DNA of 64,000 nt from Nitrosomonadales bacterium (GTDB lineage Bacteria; Pseudomonadota; Gammaproteobacteria; Burkholderiales; Gallionellaceae): contig JAHFQZ010000003.1 of the NCBI GenBank assembly GCA_023259055.1, positions 124,001 to 188,000 of the forward strand, in the 5' to 3' direction. A program made the translations under genes and the position numbers. Shown piece by piece: positions 55,536 to 64,000 of the stretch. The notes beneath the pieces are model-generated. The model made no database searches and had not been told where the DNA came from. It saw only the letters and a program-made list of their open reading frames with translations. Position 1 is the stretch's first letter. Each line of letters starts with the position of its first letter.

Positions 55536-56690
55536 ATGCAGCAGAAAAAAATCGTAATCGGTATAGTCGCGGGCGAAGCATCCGGCGATCTGCTCGGCAG
55601 CCACTTGATGGCAGCCCTGAAGGAAGCTCGCCCGGATGTTCAGTTCATCGGGATCGGCGGAGCCAAAATGAAATCCGTTGGCATGGAAGTGATGTTCCCG
55701 ATGGAAAAACTGGCGGTGAACGGCTACATCGAAGTGCTGCGCCACTACCGCGAGCTCGTCGGCATTCGCCGCAAGCTGCGTGATTATTTCATCGCCAATC
55801 GCCCCGATTTGTTCATTGCGATCGACGCGCCGGATTTCAATCTTGATCTGGAGCTTGCTCTCAAGCGGCATAACATTCCCACCATCCACTACGTCAGTCC
55901 GTCAATATGGGCGTGGCGCGGCGAGCGCATTCATAAAATCAAGCGAGCTGTTTCGCATATGCTTGCGTTGTTCCCCCATGAATCAAAGATTTATCAGCAA
56001 GCAGGCGTGCCGGTTGATTATGTCGGACATCCGCTTGCCGATATGTTGCCGGAACAGCCGAATCGCGATGTGATGCGCGAGACGATGCGTATTCCGCTAC
56101 AGGCAAAAGTTTTTGCATTTCTTCCCGGCAGCCGTCAGAGCGAAGTCAAGCGACTGGCACACACTTATATTGAAACCGCCAAGTTGATATTGAAAACATT
56201 GCCGGGCGCACGCTTTCTGGTACCGCTGATTAGCCGCGAAACCCGTGGAATATTCGAGCAGGCTATTTATGATTGCGATGCGCAGGAGTTGCCTATCTCC
56301 TTGCTGTTCGGACATGCGCAGGATGCCATGATTGCTGCCGATGGTGTACTTGTTGCATCAGGCACAGCCACGTTGGAAGCGGCGTTGCTCAAGCGCCCGA
56401 TGGTGATTACCTATCGGCTGAATTCCTTGTCGTGGCGGCTGATGAGGCCAAAGGGATATCAGCCTTATTTTGGCTTGCCAAATATTTTGTGCGGACGCTT
56501 TGTCGTGCCCGAATTGATGCAGGAAGATGCCACACCGGAAAATCTTGCCCAGGCGCTACTCAATCTGGTCAATGACAAGGATGCGGTCATGCAGTTGGAA
56601 CAGACCTTCACCGCATTGCATCGGACGCTACGCCAGAATACCGCGCAGAAGGCGGCTGCGGCCATCCTGCCGTATCTGCCAGCCGCATAA
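55536..56690 (+). CDS. lpxB: Lipid-A-disaccharide synthase LpxB
   Basis: 384 residues, GT19. IVAGEASGDLLGSHLM at the N-terminus, YVSPSIWAWRGERIHKI, PHESKIYQ and LPGSRQSEVKRL are diagnostic. Joins lipid X to UDP-2,3-diacylglucosamine. Separated from lpxA by an inverted repeat rather than overlapping. Confidence 0.97.
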   Translation: MQQKKIVIGIVAGEASGDLLGSHLMAALKEARPDVQFIGIGGAKMKSVGMEVMFPMEKLAVNGYIEVLRHYRELVGIRRKLRDYFIANRPDLFIAIDAPDFNLDLELALKRHNIPTIHYVSPSIWAWRGERIHKIKRAVSHMLALFPHESKIYQQAGVPVDYVGHPLADMLPEQPNRDVMRETMRIPLQAKVFAFLPGSRQSEVKRLAHTYIETAKLILKTLPGARFLVPLISRETRGIFEQAIYDCDAQELPISLLFGHAQDAMIAADGVLVASGTATLEAALLKRPMVITYRLNSLSWRLMRPKGYQPYFGLPNILCGRFVVPELMQEDATPENLAQALLNLVNDKDAVMQLEQTFTALHRTLRQNTAQKAAAAILPYLPAA

Positions 56691-56705
56691 ATTCTCCTCG
56701 CCCGC

Positions 56706-57347
56706 TTGCGGGGAGGGGCCAAGGGGAGAGGAAAAATCAGCCAATCAATTATCCTGATATGTGGCGTAGATGAAGCTGGACGTGGCCCGTTGGCCGGTCC
56801 GGTGAGTGCCGCAGCAGTGATCCTCGACGCGACTAATCCCATCGAAGGCTTGGCCGATTCGAAAAAACTATCCGAACGGCAACGCGACAAGCTCGCGCCC
56901 ATCATCCGCGAACGGGCGCTGGCTTGGGCGGTGGCCTATGCCGAAGTCGACGAGATCGACCAGCTCAACATCCTGCAAGCCACGCTGCTGGCGATGCGCC
57001 GCGCCGTACTGGCTTTGAACATCCAGCCGCAGCAAGTGCTGGTGGACGGCCTGTATTGCCCGCAGACCGGCATACCCAGCCAGGCGATAGTGAAAGGCGA
57101 CAGCAAAGTCGCCGCGATTTCTGCTGCCTCGATCCTCGCGAAAACCGCACGCGACGCGCTGATGCTGCAACTGCATGAACAGTATCCTCACTACGGTTTT
57201 GCCGACCACAAGGGTTATCCCACTGCGGCGCACCTTGCCGCCTTGCGCGAGCATGGTGTGTCTGCCGTGCATCGCAGGAGTTTCAGGCCGGTGCGCGAGT
57301 TGCTGCTGGTTGGCTGTGCGGGGAAATTATCGAATAGCGATTATTGA
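56706..57347 (+). CDS. rnhB: Ribonuclease HII
   Basis: Up to 213 residues. The catalytic motif is [20 protein letters not shown], with further acidic residues in ILVDGLY and [21 protein letters not shown]. No ATG or GTG lies at a suitable place; TTG at 56706, CTG at 56754 or an unusual ATT at 56748 (giving M-I-L-I-C-G-V-D-E) are the options. The 5' end overlaps a GC-rich palindrome (CCTCGCCCGC, TT, GCGGGGAGG). Removes ribonucleotides from DNA. Convergent with msrA. Confidence 0.93.
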   Translation: MRGGAKGRGKISQSIILICGVDEAGRGPLAGPVSAAAVILDATNPIEGLADSKKLSERQRDKLAPIIRERALAWAVAYAEVDEIDQLNILQATLLAMRRAVLALNIQPQQVLVDGLYCPQTGIPSQAIVKGDSKVAAISAASILAKTARDALMLQLHEQYPHYGFADHKGYPTAAHLAALREHGVSAVHRRSFRPVRELLLVGCAGKLSNSDY

Positions 57348-57352
57348 AAATA

Positions 57353-57880
57353 TTACTTTTCTTCGCCTAGACCAAGCCTCCTCACATAGTGGCAGGTATA
57401 GCCGAGCGGATTCTTGACCAGATACTTCTGGTGGTATTCCTCGGCGCGGTAAAACTCTTTGAACGGCACGACTTCGGTGACGACTTTGGCTTTCCAGTCG
57501 CCGGAGGCATCCACGATTTTGATGACTTCCTCGGCGGTGTGTTTCTGTTCCTCGTTGATATAGAAAATCGCCGAGCGGTATTGCGTGCCGATGTCGTTGC
57601 CTTGCTGGTTGCGGGTGGTGGGGTTGTGCATGCGGAAAAATTCAAACAGCAGGTGGCGATAAGTCAGCCGTTTCGGGTCGAACACGATCTTCAGTGATTC
57701 GGCGTGGCCCGTGCGTCCTGTATGCACTTGTTCGTAGTTCGCATCCGGTGTGACGCCGCCAGTGTAGCCAACTTCGGTTTCCAGCACGCCAGGAATCTCC
57801 CGCACCAGTTCTTCCATGCCCCAGAAGCAGCCGCCTGCGAGGTAGGCGGTTTGTTGTTTGATGTGGTCAGTGGCGAACAT
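57353..57880 (-). CDS. msrA: Peptide-methionine (S)-S-oxide reductase MsrA
   Basis: 175 residues. The active site GCFWGMEE lies near the N-terminus; YTGGVTPDANYEQVHTG and GTQYRSAIFY follow. Repairs oxidised methionine. Ends 5 nt from rnhB on the opposite strand. Confidence 0.96.
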   Translation of the reverse strand: MFATDHIKQQTAYLAGGCFWGMEELVREIPGVLETEVGYTGGVTPDANYEQVHTGRTGHAESLKIVFDPKRLTYRHLLFEFFRMHNPTTRNQQGNDIGTQYRSAIFYINEEQKHTAEEVIKIVDASGDWKAKVVTEVVPFKEFYRAEEYHQKYLVKNPLGYTCHYVRRLGLGEEK

Positions 57881-57964
57881 GGTTGCTCCTGCTGTTTGCG
57901 CAAAGGCTGTGTGGCGGGAATCAGGATGGCAGAGCGAAAAACAGGCGGAAAAGTATTTTCATGC

Positions 57965-58417
57965 TCAGCCACGCCGTAGTTTTTTCATGGCTTGTTGCGC
58001 TTCCATCTTTCCTTCGCGTTCTTTTTCAGTTGCTCTCTTGTCATGCTGTTTCTTACCTTTCGCCAAGCCGATTTCCAGTTTGACGCGGCCATTCTTGTAG
58101 TGCATATCCAGCGGCATCAGCGTGTAGCCGGCGCGCTGCACCTTGCCGATAATTTTGTCGATTTCCTGCTTGTGCAGCAATAGCTTGCGGGTGCGCACCG
58201 GATCGGGATGGATGTGCGTGGAAGCGTTCAGCAGCGGGCTGATGTGTGAGCCGAATAAATACAGCGCGCCGTCTTTCACGGTGACGTAGGCTTCCTTGAG
58301 TTGCGCCCGCCCGGCGCGGATGGCCTTGACTTCCCAGCCTTCCAGCATGATGCCTGCTTCATATTTGTCTTCAATGAAATACTCATGGAAGGCTTTTTTG
58401 TTCTGGATAATGCTCAT
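57965..58417 (-). CDS. smpB: SsrA-binding protein SmpB
   Basis: 150 residues. [43 protein letters not shown] and the Lys/Arg-rich C-terminal tail are diagnostic. Works with tmRNA in ribosome rescue. Divergent from ratA, the common proteobacterial smpB/ratA arrangement. Confidence 0.97.
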   Translation of the reverse strand: MSIIQNKKAFHEYFIEDKYEAGIMLEGWEVKAIRAGRAQLKEAYVTVKDGALYLFGSHISPLLNASTHIHPDPVRTRKLLLHKQEIDKIIGKVQRAGYTLMPLDMHYKNGRVKLEIGLAKGKKQHDKRATEKEREGKMEAQQAMKKLRRG

Positions 58418-58484
58418 ATCAGGTGAGTTTTGCGGTGTGTTCGGCTATTCTACCAGCCTTTGGTTTTGCGACTTCAGGCTGTCA

Positions 58485-58922
58485 ATGGCGTTAATAGAAA
58501 AAACGGTACTGGTTCCGCACAGCGCGGAGCAGATGTTTAACCTAGTAGACCGAGTGGAAGAATACCCGCAGTTCCTGCCGTGGTGCGGCGGATCGAGCGT
58601 TTCCAAACTGGATGGTACGACGGTGCATGCCACGGTGCACATCAATTACCACCATATCAAACAACATTTCACTACCGAAAACGTGCGCACACCGCCGCAT
58701 CAGATCGACATGACCCTGAAGGATGGGCCGTTTCAGCATCTGGACGGTCATTGGCGGTTTATCCCGTTGAGCGATTCAGCCTGTAAAATAGAATTCCGCC
58801 TGCACTATGAGTTTTCCAGCAAACTGCTGGAAAAGCTGGTCGGGCCGGTTTTCCATTACATTGCCAACAGTTTTGTGGATGCTTTTATCCATCGTGCAGA
58901 AAAGGTTTATACGAAAACATGA
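58485..58922 (+). CDS. ratA: RatA/COQ10-like START-domain protein
   Basis: 145 residues. MALIEKTVLVPHSAEQMFNLVDRVEEYPQFLPWC and the VGPVFHYIANSFVDAFIHRAEKVY end match the RatA/COQ10 family. Reported roles are ubiquinone binding and, in E. coli, interference with ribosome subunit association. ATG at 58485. Overlaps rnfH by 4 nt; smpB is divergent. Confidence 0.92.
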   Translation: MALIEKTVLVPHSAEQMFNLVDRVEEYPQFLPWCGGSSVSKLDGTTVHATVHINYHHIKQHFTTENVRTPPHQIDMTLKDGPFQHLDGHWRFIPLSDSACKIEFRLHYEFSSKLLEKLVGPVFHYIANSFVDAFIHRAEKVYTKT

Positions 58923-59230
58923 GTGGCAAAATCAGTATCGAAGTGGTGTATGCGCTGCCCGATGAGCAAACGCTGTTCAAGCAATCAGTGCCTCAAGGGG
59001 CAACGGCAGCAGAAGCCATCAAGCTTTGCGGGATACTCGACAAGTATCCCGAGATCGACTTGAACACCAACAAACTGGGTATCTTCGGCAAGCTGGTCAA
59101 GGCCGACACCGTGCTGCGCGACAAGGATCGCATCGAAATTTACCGTCCGCTGATTGCCGATCCCAAGGAAGTGCGCCGCAAGCGCGCTGAAGAGGGTAAA
59201 GCCATGAAAAAAAGCGGCGGCGAAATCTGA
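58919..59230 (+). CDS. RnfH-family protein
   Basis: 103 residues, ubiquitin-like fold (UPF0125). ISIEVVYALPDEQTLFKQSVPQGATAAEAI and DRIEIYRPLIADPKEVRRKRAEEG are family features. Function unknown; co-occurs with ratA. Overlaps ratA (ATGA) and the PHP gene by one nucleotide. Confidence 0.92.
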   Translation: MSGKISIEVVYALPDEQTLFKQSVPQGATAAEAIKLCGILDKYPEIDLNTNKLGIFGKLVKADTVLRDKDRIEIYRPLIADPKEVRRKRAEEGKAMKKSGGEI

Positions 59231-60102
59231 TGCTCGATTACGACCTGCATTGCCATTCCAATATTTCCGACGGCACGCTCACCCCGGCCGAATTGGTGCA
59301 TCGGGCTGCCGAACGCGGCGTAAAGGTACTGGCGCTGACCGATCATGATGACATGGATGGGCTGGAGGAGGCGCGTGCCGCTGCCATACAACATGGCATG
59401 ACCTTCATCAATGGCGTGGAGATTTCCGTAACATGGCGCACCCATACCGTGCATATCGTCGGCTTGGGCATCGATCCGGCTTATCCTCCGTTGGCGGAAG
59501 GATTGCGCAGTGTGCGCAGCGGGCGCGGTGAGCGCGCCAGGAAAATGTCCGAGGAACTTGCCAAGATTGGAATCGGCGGCGTGCTGCAAGGCGCGTATCA
59601 ATATGCGGAAAATCCAAACATGATAGGCCGCACCCATTTTGCGCGCTATCTGGTTGAAGCCGGCCATTGCAAGGATGTAAAGAGCGTGTTCAGCCGTTAT
59701 CTGGTGAAGGGTAAGCCGGGTTATGTGCCGCACCAATGGGCAGCGCTGGCGGATACGGTGAACTGGGTGCGAGGCAGCGGCGGCGTGGCGGTACTGGCGC
59801 ACCCTGGCCGTTATATGGTCGGGCGCAACAGCATGGGCAAGAAGACCATGCATGAGTTGCTTGCCGATTTCGTCAAATGCGGCGGGCAGGCGATCGAAGT
59901 GGTGAGCGGTAGCCACACGCCGGAGCAGTATGCCGAGTTTGCCCGGTATGCCGCAGAATTTAACCTGATGTGCTCATGCGGTTCGGATTTTCACGGTCCG
60001 GGTGAGAGCTACCGTGATGTAGGAAAGATGCCGGATTTCCCGCTGGGTTGCACACCGGTGTGGCAGCTTTGGGAACATGACGCCGCTTCGAAGGCAGACT
60101 GA
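59230..60102 (+). CDS. PHP-domain phosphoesterase (YciV/RNase AM-like)
   Basis: 290 residues. Metal-binding motifs YDLHCHSNISDGTL (motif I), LTDHDDMDG (II), NGVEIS (III), AHPGRY (IV) and GSDFHGP (V) are all present. The family includes an exoribonuclease that matures rRNA 5' ends and 3',5'-nucleotide phosphatases. It overlaps its neighbours by one base on each side. Confidence 0.92.
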   Translation: MLDYDLHCHSNISDGTLTPAELVHRAAERGVKVLALTDHDDMDGLEEARAAAIQHGMTFINGVEISVTWRTHTVHIVGLGIDPAYPPLAEGLRSVRSGRGERARKMSEELAKIGIGGVLQGAYQYAENPNMIGRTHFARYLVEAGHCKDVKSVFSRYLVKGKPGYVPHQWAALADTVNWVRGSGGVAVLAHPGRYMVGRNSMGKKTMHELLADFVKCGGQAIEVVSGSHTPEQYAEFARYAAEFNLMCSCGSDFHGPGESYRDVGKMPDFPLGCTPVWQLWEHDAASKAD

Positions 60103-60731
60103 TGGCACAATTTTTCACCATCCACCCCGACAACCCTAACCCGCGCCTGATTCGGCAAGCGGCTGAAGTGCTGCGCAGCGGCGGCATCGTGGTATACCCC
60201 ACCGATTCCTGCTATGCGCTTGGCTGTCACTTGGGCGACAAGGATGCAGTGACGCGCATTCGCCATATACGCCAGTTGGACGAACAGCATTACCTGACCC
60301 TGATGTGCCGCGACCTGTCGGAAATCTCGTACTATGCACGCGTGGACAACAGCAAATTTCGCCTGTTGAAAAGCAATACGCCAGGCAGTTACACTTTCAT
60401 ACTGGAAGCGACCAAGGAAGTACCGAAACGCTTGCAGCATCCCAAGCGCAGTACCATTGGCATCCGTATTCCAGACCATCCGGTAGCGCTGGCGCTGCTG
60501 GAAGAGCTGGGTGAGCCGATGTCCAGCTCAACACTGATATTGCCGGACGAAGAGTGGCCGTTGAACGATGCCGAACGGATTCGCGAATTGCTGGAAAAGA
60601 AAGTAGATCTGGTGATTGACGGCGGTGCGGTCGGTTCGGATTTCACTACCGTGATCGATTTGACCGGCGATAGTCCGATCTTGCTGCGCCGCGGCAAGGG
60701 TGACATCGCACCTTTTGGAATTGAGGAATAA
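60102..60731 (+). CDS. YciO/Sua5-like L-threonylcarbamoyladenylate synthase family protein
   Basis: 209 residues. The YrdC core shows RQAAEVLRSGGIVVYPTDSCYALGC, RHIRQLDEQHYLTLMCRDL and PGSYTFILEATKEVPKRL. The YciO branch is a paralog of TsaC whose role is unsettled. Lies directly after the PHP gene, as yciV-yciO do in E. coli. Confidence 0.9.
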   Translation: MAQFFTIHPDNPNPRLIRQAAEVLRSGGIVVYPTDSCYALGCHLGDKDAVTRIRHIRQLDEQHYLTLMCRDLSEISYYARVDNSKFRLLKSNTPGSYTFILEATKEVPKRLQHPKRSTIGIRIPDHPVALALLEELGEPMSSSTLILPDEEWPLNDAERIRELLEKKVDLVIDGGAVGSDFTTVIDLTGDSPILLRRGKGDIAPFGIEE

Positions 60732-61378
60732 TGCAACCAGACCAATTAATTCAACTCATCTCTCTTGCGGCGATTCCGGTACTGTTCGCCATCACGCTGC
60801 ATGAAGCGGCGCACGGGTATGTGGCGCGTCATTTCGGTGATATGACCGCCTACCAGCAGGGCCGTATCAGTCTGAATCCGCTGCGCCACATCGATCCGGT
60901 CGGCACGATCCTGTTCCCGCTGCTTACCCTGTGGATGGGCGGCATCCTGTTTGGCTGGGCCAAGCCGGTGCCGGTCAATTTTGCCGCGTTGCGCAATCCC
61001 AAAAAGGATATGTTGTGGGTGGCGATTGCCGGACCGGCCTCGAATTTATTCATGGCGCTTTGCTGGGCATTTCTCTATAAAATGGCGATGTTGTTTCAGG
61101 GAAATTATTTTGCCGAGCCGCTGATGGGCATGGCCGAATGGGGAATCAGGATCAATGTCGTGCTGATGGCATTGAATATGCTGCCATTGCCGCCTCTGGA
61201 TGGCGGACGCGTTGCGGTCAGCTTGCTGCCGCATCGCCAGGCGTATCAGCTGGCGAGAATAGAGCCGTATGGCATGTTCATCCTGATCTTTCTGGCGGTC
61301 ACGCCGGTGTTGAGTTTGATACTCTCACCGCTGGTGAACCTGATGTTCAAATTGCTTTCGTTGTTATTTGGGATTTAA
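60731..61378 (+). CDS. Site-2 protease family membrane metalloprotease (M50)
   Basis: 215 residues with about six membrane helices. Zinc motif ITLHEAAHGYVARHFGD and the second ligand region LPLPPLDGGRVAVS. No PDZ domain, so it is the small M50 type of unknown substrate. First codon overlaps the yciO-like stop. Confidence 0.9.
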   Translation: MQPDQLIQLISLAAIPVLFAITLHEAAHGYVARHFGDMTAYQQGRISLNPLRHIDPVGTILFPLLTLWMGGILFGWAKPVPVNFAALRNPKKDMLWVAIAGPASNLFMALCWAFLYKMAMLFQGNYFAEPLMGMAEWGIRINVVLMALNMLPLPPLDGGRVAVSLLPHRQAYQLARIEPYGMFILIFLAVTPVLSLILSPLVNLMFKLLSLLFGI

Positions 61379-61384
61379 TAGAAA

Positions 61385-62587
61385 ATGTTTGCTGATCGAG
61401 TGTTATCGGGTATGCGTCCTACCGGAAGTTTGCATCTGGGGCATTACCACGGGGTGTTGAAAAATTGGGTGCAGATGCAACACGAATACGAATGCCTGTT
61501 TTTCGTGGCCGACTGGCACGCGCTGACCACGCATTACGACACTCCGCAAATCATTGAACAAAGCGTGTGGGACATGGTGGTGGACTGGCTGGCTGCCGGG
61601 GTCGATCCTGCCCACGCCACGCTGTTTATCCAGTCACGCGTGCCGGAACACGCCGAGCTGCACTTGCTGCTGTCGATGATTACCCCGCTGGGCTGGCTGG
61701 AGCGCGTGCCGACCTACAAGGATCAGCAGGAAAAACTCTCCGAGAAAGACCTGAGCACTTACGGTTTCCTCGGTTACCCGCTGCTGCAAAGCGCGGATAT
61801 CCTGATTTACCGCGCCACCCAGGTGCCGGTGGGCGAGGACCAAGTGCCGCATATTGAATTCACCCGCGAAATTGCGCGCCGCTTCAACCACATATACGGA
61901 CGCGAACCCGGTTTTGAGGAAAGGGCTGAAGCGGCGGTCAAAAAGCTCGGCGGAAAAAAGGCCAAGCTGTTTGCCGAGCTACGCACCCGTTATCAGGAGC
62001 ATGGTGATGACGAAGCATTGGAATCCGCTAAATCCTTATTGGATGAGCAACAGAGCCTGAGTCACGGCGACCGCGAACGTCTGTTCGGTTATCTGGAAGG
62101 CGGCGGCAAGATGATCCTGTCCGAGCCCCGTGCGATGCTTACCGCCGCCTCGAAAATGCCCGGACTGGACGGGCAGAAAATGTCCAAGTCCTACGACAAC
62201 ACCATCACGCTGCGCGAGGACGAGGCCAGCGTCAGCAAGAAAATCCGCACCATGCCGACCGATCCGGCGCGCATCCGCCGCACCGATGTCGGCGACCCCG
62301 ATAAATGCCCGGTGTGGCCGTTGCATCTGGTGTATTCCAGCGAGCAGACGAAACAATGGGTAATTCAGGGCTGCAAGAGCGCCGGCATCGGCTGCATCGA
62401 ATGCAAACAGCCGGTGATCGACGCTGTGCTCGAAGAGCAGCGCCCGATGCGCGAGCGTGCACAACAGTATCTGGACGACCCGGCGCTGGTTCGCAACATT
62501 ATCGCCGACGGCTGCGAGAAGGCGCGCAAACTGGCTTCCGAGACCATGCGCGATGTGCGCGAAGCGATGGGGCTGAGCTACAGCTAA
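61385..62587 (+). CDS. trpS: Tryptophanyl-tRNA synthetase
   Basis: 400 residues. HIGH-type motif GSLHLGHYHGVLKNW and KMSKSYDNTI. An extra segment of about 60 residues (REPGFEERAEAAVKKLGGKK ...) lies before KMSKS, as in the longer TrpS form found in beta- and other proteobacteria. Same operon as the M50, scpA and scpB genes. Confidence 0.96.
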   Translation: MFADRVLSGMRPTGSLHLGHYHGVLKNWVQMQHEYECLFFVADWHALTTHYDTPQIIEQSVWDMVVDWLAAGVDPAHATLFIQSRVPEHAELHLLLSMITPLGWLERVPTYKDQQEKLSEKDLSTYGFLGYPLLQSADILIYRATQVPVGEDQVPHIEFTREIARRFNHIYGREPGFEERAEAAVKKLGGKKAKLFAELRTRYQEHGDDEALESAKSLLDEQQSLSHGDRERLFGYLEGGGKMILSEPRAMLTAASKMPGLDGQKMSKSYDNTITLREDEASVSKKIRTMPTDPARIRRTDVGDPDKCPVWPLHLVYSSEQTKQWVIQGCKSAGIGCIECKQPVIDAVLEEQRPMRERAQQYLDDPALVRNIIADGCEKARKLASETMRDVREAMGLSYS

Positions 62588-62593
62588 CCGGCG

Positions 62594-63400
62594 ATGAGCG
62601 AACAGCAATTCCTGCTTCATCCACTTGCGCGCATTCACGGCGAACCGCTGCTGGAGCTGCCGCAGGATTTATACATTCCGCCGGACGCGTTGGAGCTGGT
62701 TCTGGAGAACTTCCAGGGGCCGCTTGACTTGTTGCTGTACCTGATCCGCAAGCACAACCTCGATGTGCTGGACATTCCGATGGCGGAATTGACCCGGCAA
62801 TACATGACCTACATCGAGATGATGCATCAACATCGCCTGGAACTGGCGGCAGAGTATTTGCTGATGGCCGCGGTGCTGATCGAAATAAAATCGCGCATGT
62901 TGCTGCCGCGCCCGCCCAAGGCCAGCGAAGAAGAAGGTGAAGACCCGCGCGTTGAATTGATGCGCCGCTTACTGGAATACGAGCAAATGAAACTCGCCGC
63001 GCAAAAACTAAACGAACTGCCACAAGCCGGGCGCGATTTCGAGATCGTGCAAGTGCTGATTGAAAATACCGTGCAGGAACGTCTGCCGGAAGTCAGCGTG
63101 GAAGATTTGCGCCAGGCATGGCTGGGCCTGTTAGCTCGCGCCAAGCTCAATAAGCATCACAAAGTGCGCCGCGAACAATTGTCGGTGCGCGAACAGATGA
63201 CACATGTTCTGCGAAGTTTGCATGGAGGCGAGTTTATCGCGTTCGACAAGCTGTTTGATGTGCATGGTGGCGTGCCGAAACTTGTTGTCACCTTCATTGC
63301 CATCCTCGAACTGGCCAAAGAATTTCTGGTGGAAATCCAGCAAAGCGAAACATTGGGGAGCATTTATGTCAGAACAAGCCGAGCCATTACCGCAGAATGA
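62594..63400 (+). CDS. scpA: Segregation and condensation protein A
   Basis: 268 residues. Kleisin N-terminus [35 protein letters not shown] and a winged-helix C-terminus. Bridges SMC heads together with ScpB. Overlaps scpB by 35 nt. Confidence 0.95.
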   Translation: MSEQQFLLHPLARIHGEPLLELPQDLYIPPDALELVLENFQGPLDLLLYLIRKHNLDVLDIPMAELTRQYMTYIEMMHQHRLELAAEYLLMAAVLIEIKSRMLLPRPPKASEEEGEDPRVELMRRLLEYEQMKLAAQKLNELPQAGRDFEIVQVLIENTVQERLPEVSVEDLRQAWLGLLARAKLNKHHKVRREQLSVREQMTHVLRSLHGGEFIAFDKLFDVHGGVPKLVVTFIAILELAKEFLVEIQQSETLGSIYVRTSRAITAE

Positions 63401-64000
63401 AGCGCCACTGCTCGTGGAGACCGAATCCAGTCTGGACGAGGTTTCGATTAGCACGGATCTGTTTGGCGGAAAAATGAACACGGGGCAGTTCAAGCTCATA
63501 CTCGAGGCCGCGCTGATGACCACCACGGAACCCCTGCCGGTTTCGGAGCTGAAGAAGCTCAGTGATGTGTCGCTGGACAATCGCCAGATGGAAGCCCTGC
63601 TCGAAGAGCTTGCGCATGACTGGCAAGGGCGCAGCGTTGAACTAAACCGCGTGGCCAGCGGCTGGCGGTTCCGCGCCAATCCGGAAATGCAGCAATACCT
63701 TGATCGGCTCAACCCGCAAAAACCGCCGCGCTACTCGCGCGCCGTGCTTGAAACGCTTGCCATCATCGCCTATCACCAACCGGTCACACGCGGCGACATC
63801 GAGGAAATACGCGGCGTCGCAGTCTCTTCACAAGTCCTCAAAACGCTGGAAGCCCGCGGCTGGGTAGAAGTGGTTGGCACACGCGATGCACCCGGTAAAC
63901 CCGAATTATTTGCCACCACCAAGCAATTTCTCGATGATCTGAACCTGCGAGCCTTGCAGGAACTTCCCTCGCTGGAAGAAATCGGCGCGTTGCTGGAACA
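63366..64000 (+). CDS. scpB: Segregation and condensation protein B (partial, runs off the window)
   Basis: The ATG at 63366 opens a frame that stays open to the window end (about 211 codons). Two winged-helix domains are visible: [21 protein letters not shown] and [31 protein letters not shown]. The N-terminal 40 residues are acidic and variable. Partner of ScpA in the SMC condensin complex. Confidence 0.93.
   Translation, partial: MSEQAEPLPQNEAPLLVETESSLDEVSISTDLFGGKMNTGQFKLILEAALMTTTEPLPVSELKKLSDVSLDNRQMEALLEELAHDWQGRSVELNRVASGWRFRANPEMQQYLDRLNPQKPPRYSRAVLETLAIIAYHQPVTRGDIEEIRGVAVSSQVLKTLEARGWVEVVGTRDAPGKPELFATTKQFLDDLNLRALQELPSLEEIGALLE

Overview
The window reads as chromosomal DNA of a betaproteobacterium, probably a Nitrosomonadales/Gallionellaceae-like lineage. 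This is an inference from gene content: a System I cytochrome c maturation operon, the rpsB-to-rnhB envelope cluster in its usual proteobacterial order, and DUF202, DUF3301 and RatA/RnfH housekeeping genes. No rRNA, CRISPR array or prophage is visible.

Layout. 1-6151: cytochrome c maturation operon ccmB(partial)-C-D-E-F-G-H-I, in which ccmF carries an extra low-GC HrgC-like membrane domain at its C-terminus; a strong terminator follows. 6305-15755: accessory genes, namely a GGDEF diguanylate cyclase, a LuxR-type regulator, a TrpB2-like enzyme, a YkgJ-like gene broken by one stop codon, a lexA-like/umuD/umuC SOS mutagenesis operon with tandem operator-like sites, and DUF202 and MgtC/DUF4010 membrane proteins. 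15760-27311: housekeeping genes recJ, lysC, tRNA-Ser, tRNA-Arg, DUF3301, a cold-shock gene with a terminator-like hairpin in its leader, rne, rluC, rlmM, a HAD phosphatase and sppA. 27366-33612: an operon that looks like a decaprenylphosphoryl-arabinose pathway (GT39, DprE1-like, DprE2-like, HAD phosphatase, UbiA-type phosphoribosyltransferase) followed by a YbhN/AglD-type membrane protein. 33755-42385: tesA and ybbA-ybbP, whose intergenic DNA is replaced by a MITE-like element and whose ybbA-ybbP junction is split by about 4.4 kb carrying a GIY-YIG nuclease between palindromic repeat pairs and a large nuclease-helicase with nine tandem helicase-associated repeats. 42650-57347: rpsB-tsf-pyrH-frr-uppS-cdsA-dxr-rseP-bamA-skp-lpxD-fabZ-lpxA-lpxB-rnhB. 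57353-64000: msrA, smpB, ratA, rnfH, PHP nuclease, YciO-like, M50 protease, trpS, scpA and partial scpB.

Two things stand out as possibly undescribed. (1) A dispersed family of roughly 50-nt three-tier hairpins, with at least seven copies, in which the stems change sequence while keeping pairing; four copies lie between bamA and skp, and one is nested inside another repeat. (2) The ybbA/ybbP insertion: a PD-(D/E)xK-like nuclease fused to a DEAH helicase and nine 68-residue repeats, translationally abutting ybbP, together with a GIY-YIG gene framed by covarying palindromes; half of such a palindrome has also entered the ybbP coding sequence in frame. All functional statements about these two are inference from sequence patterns.
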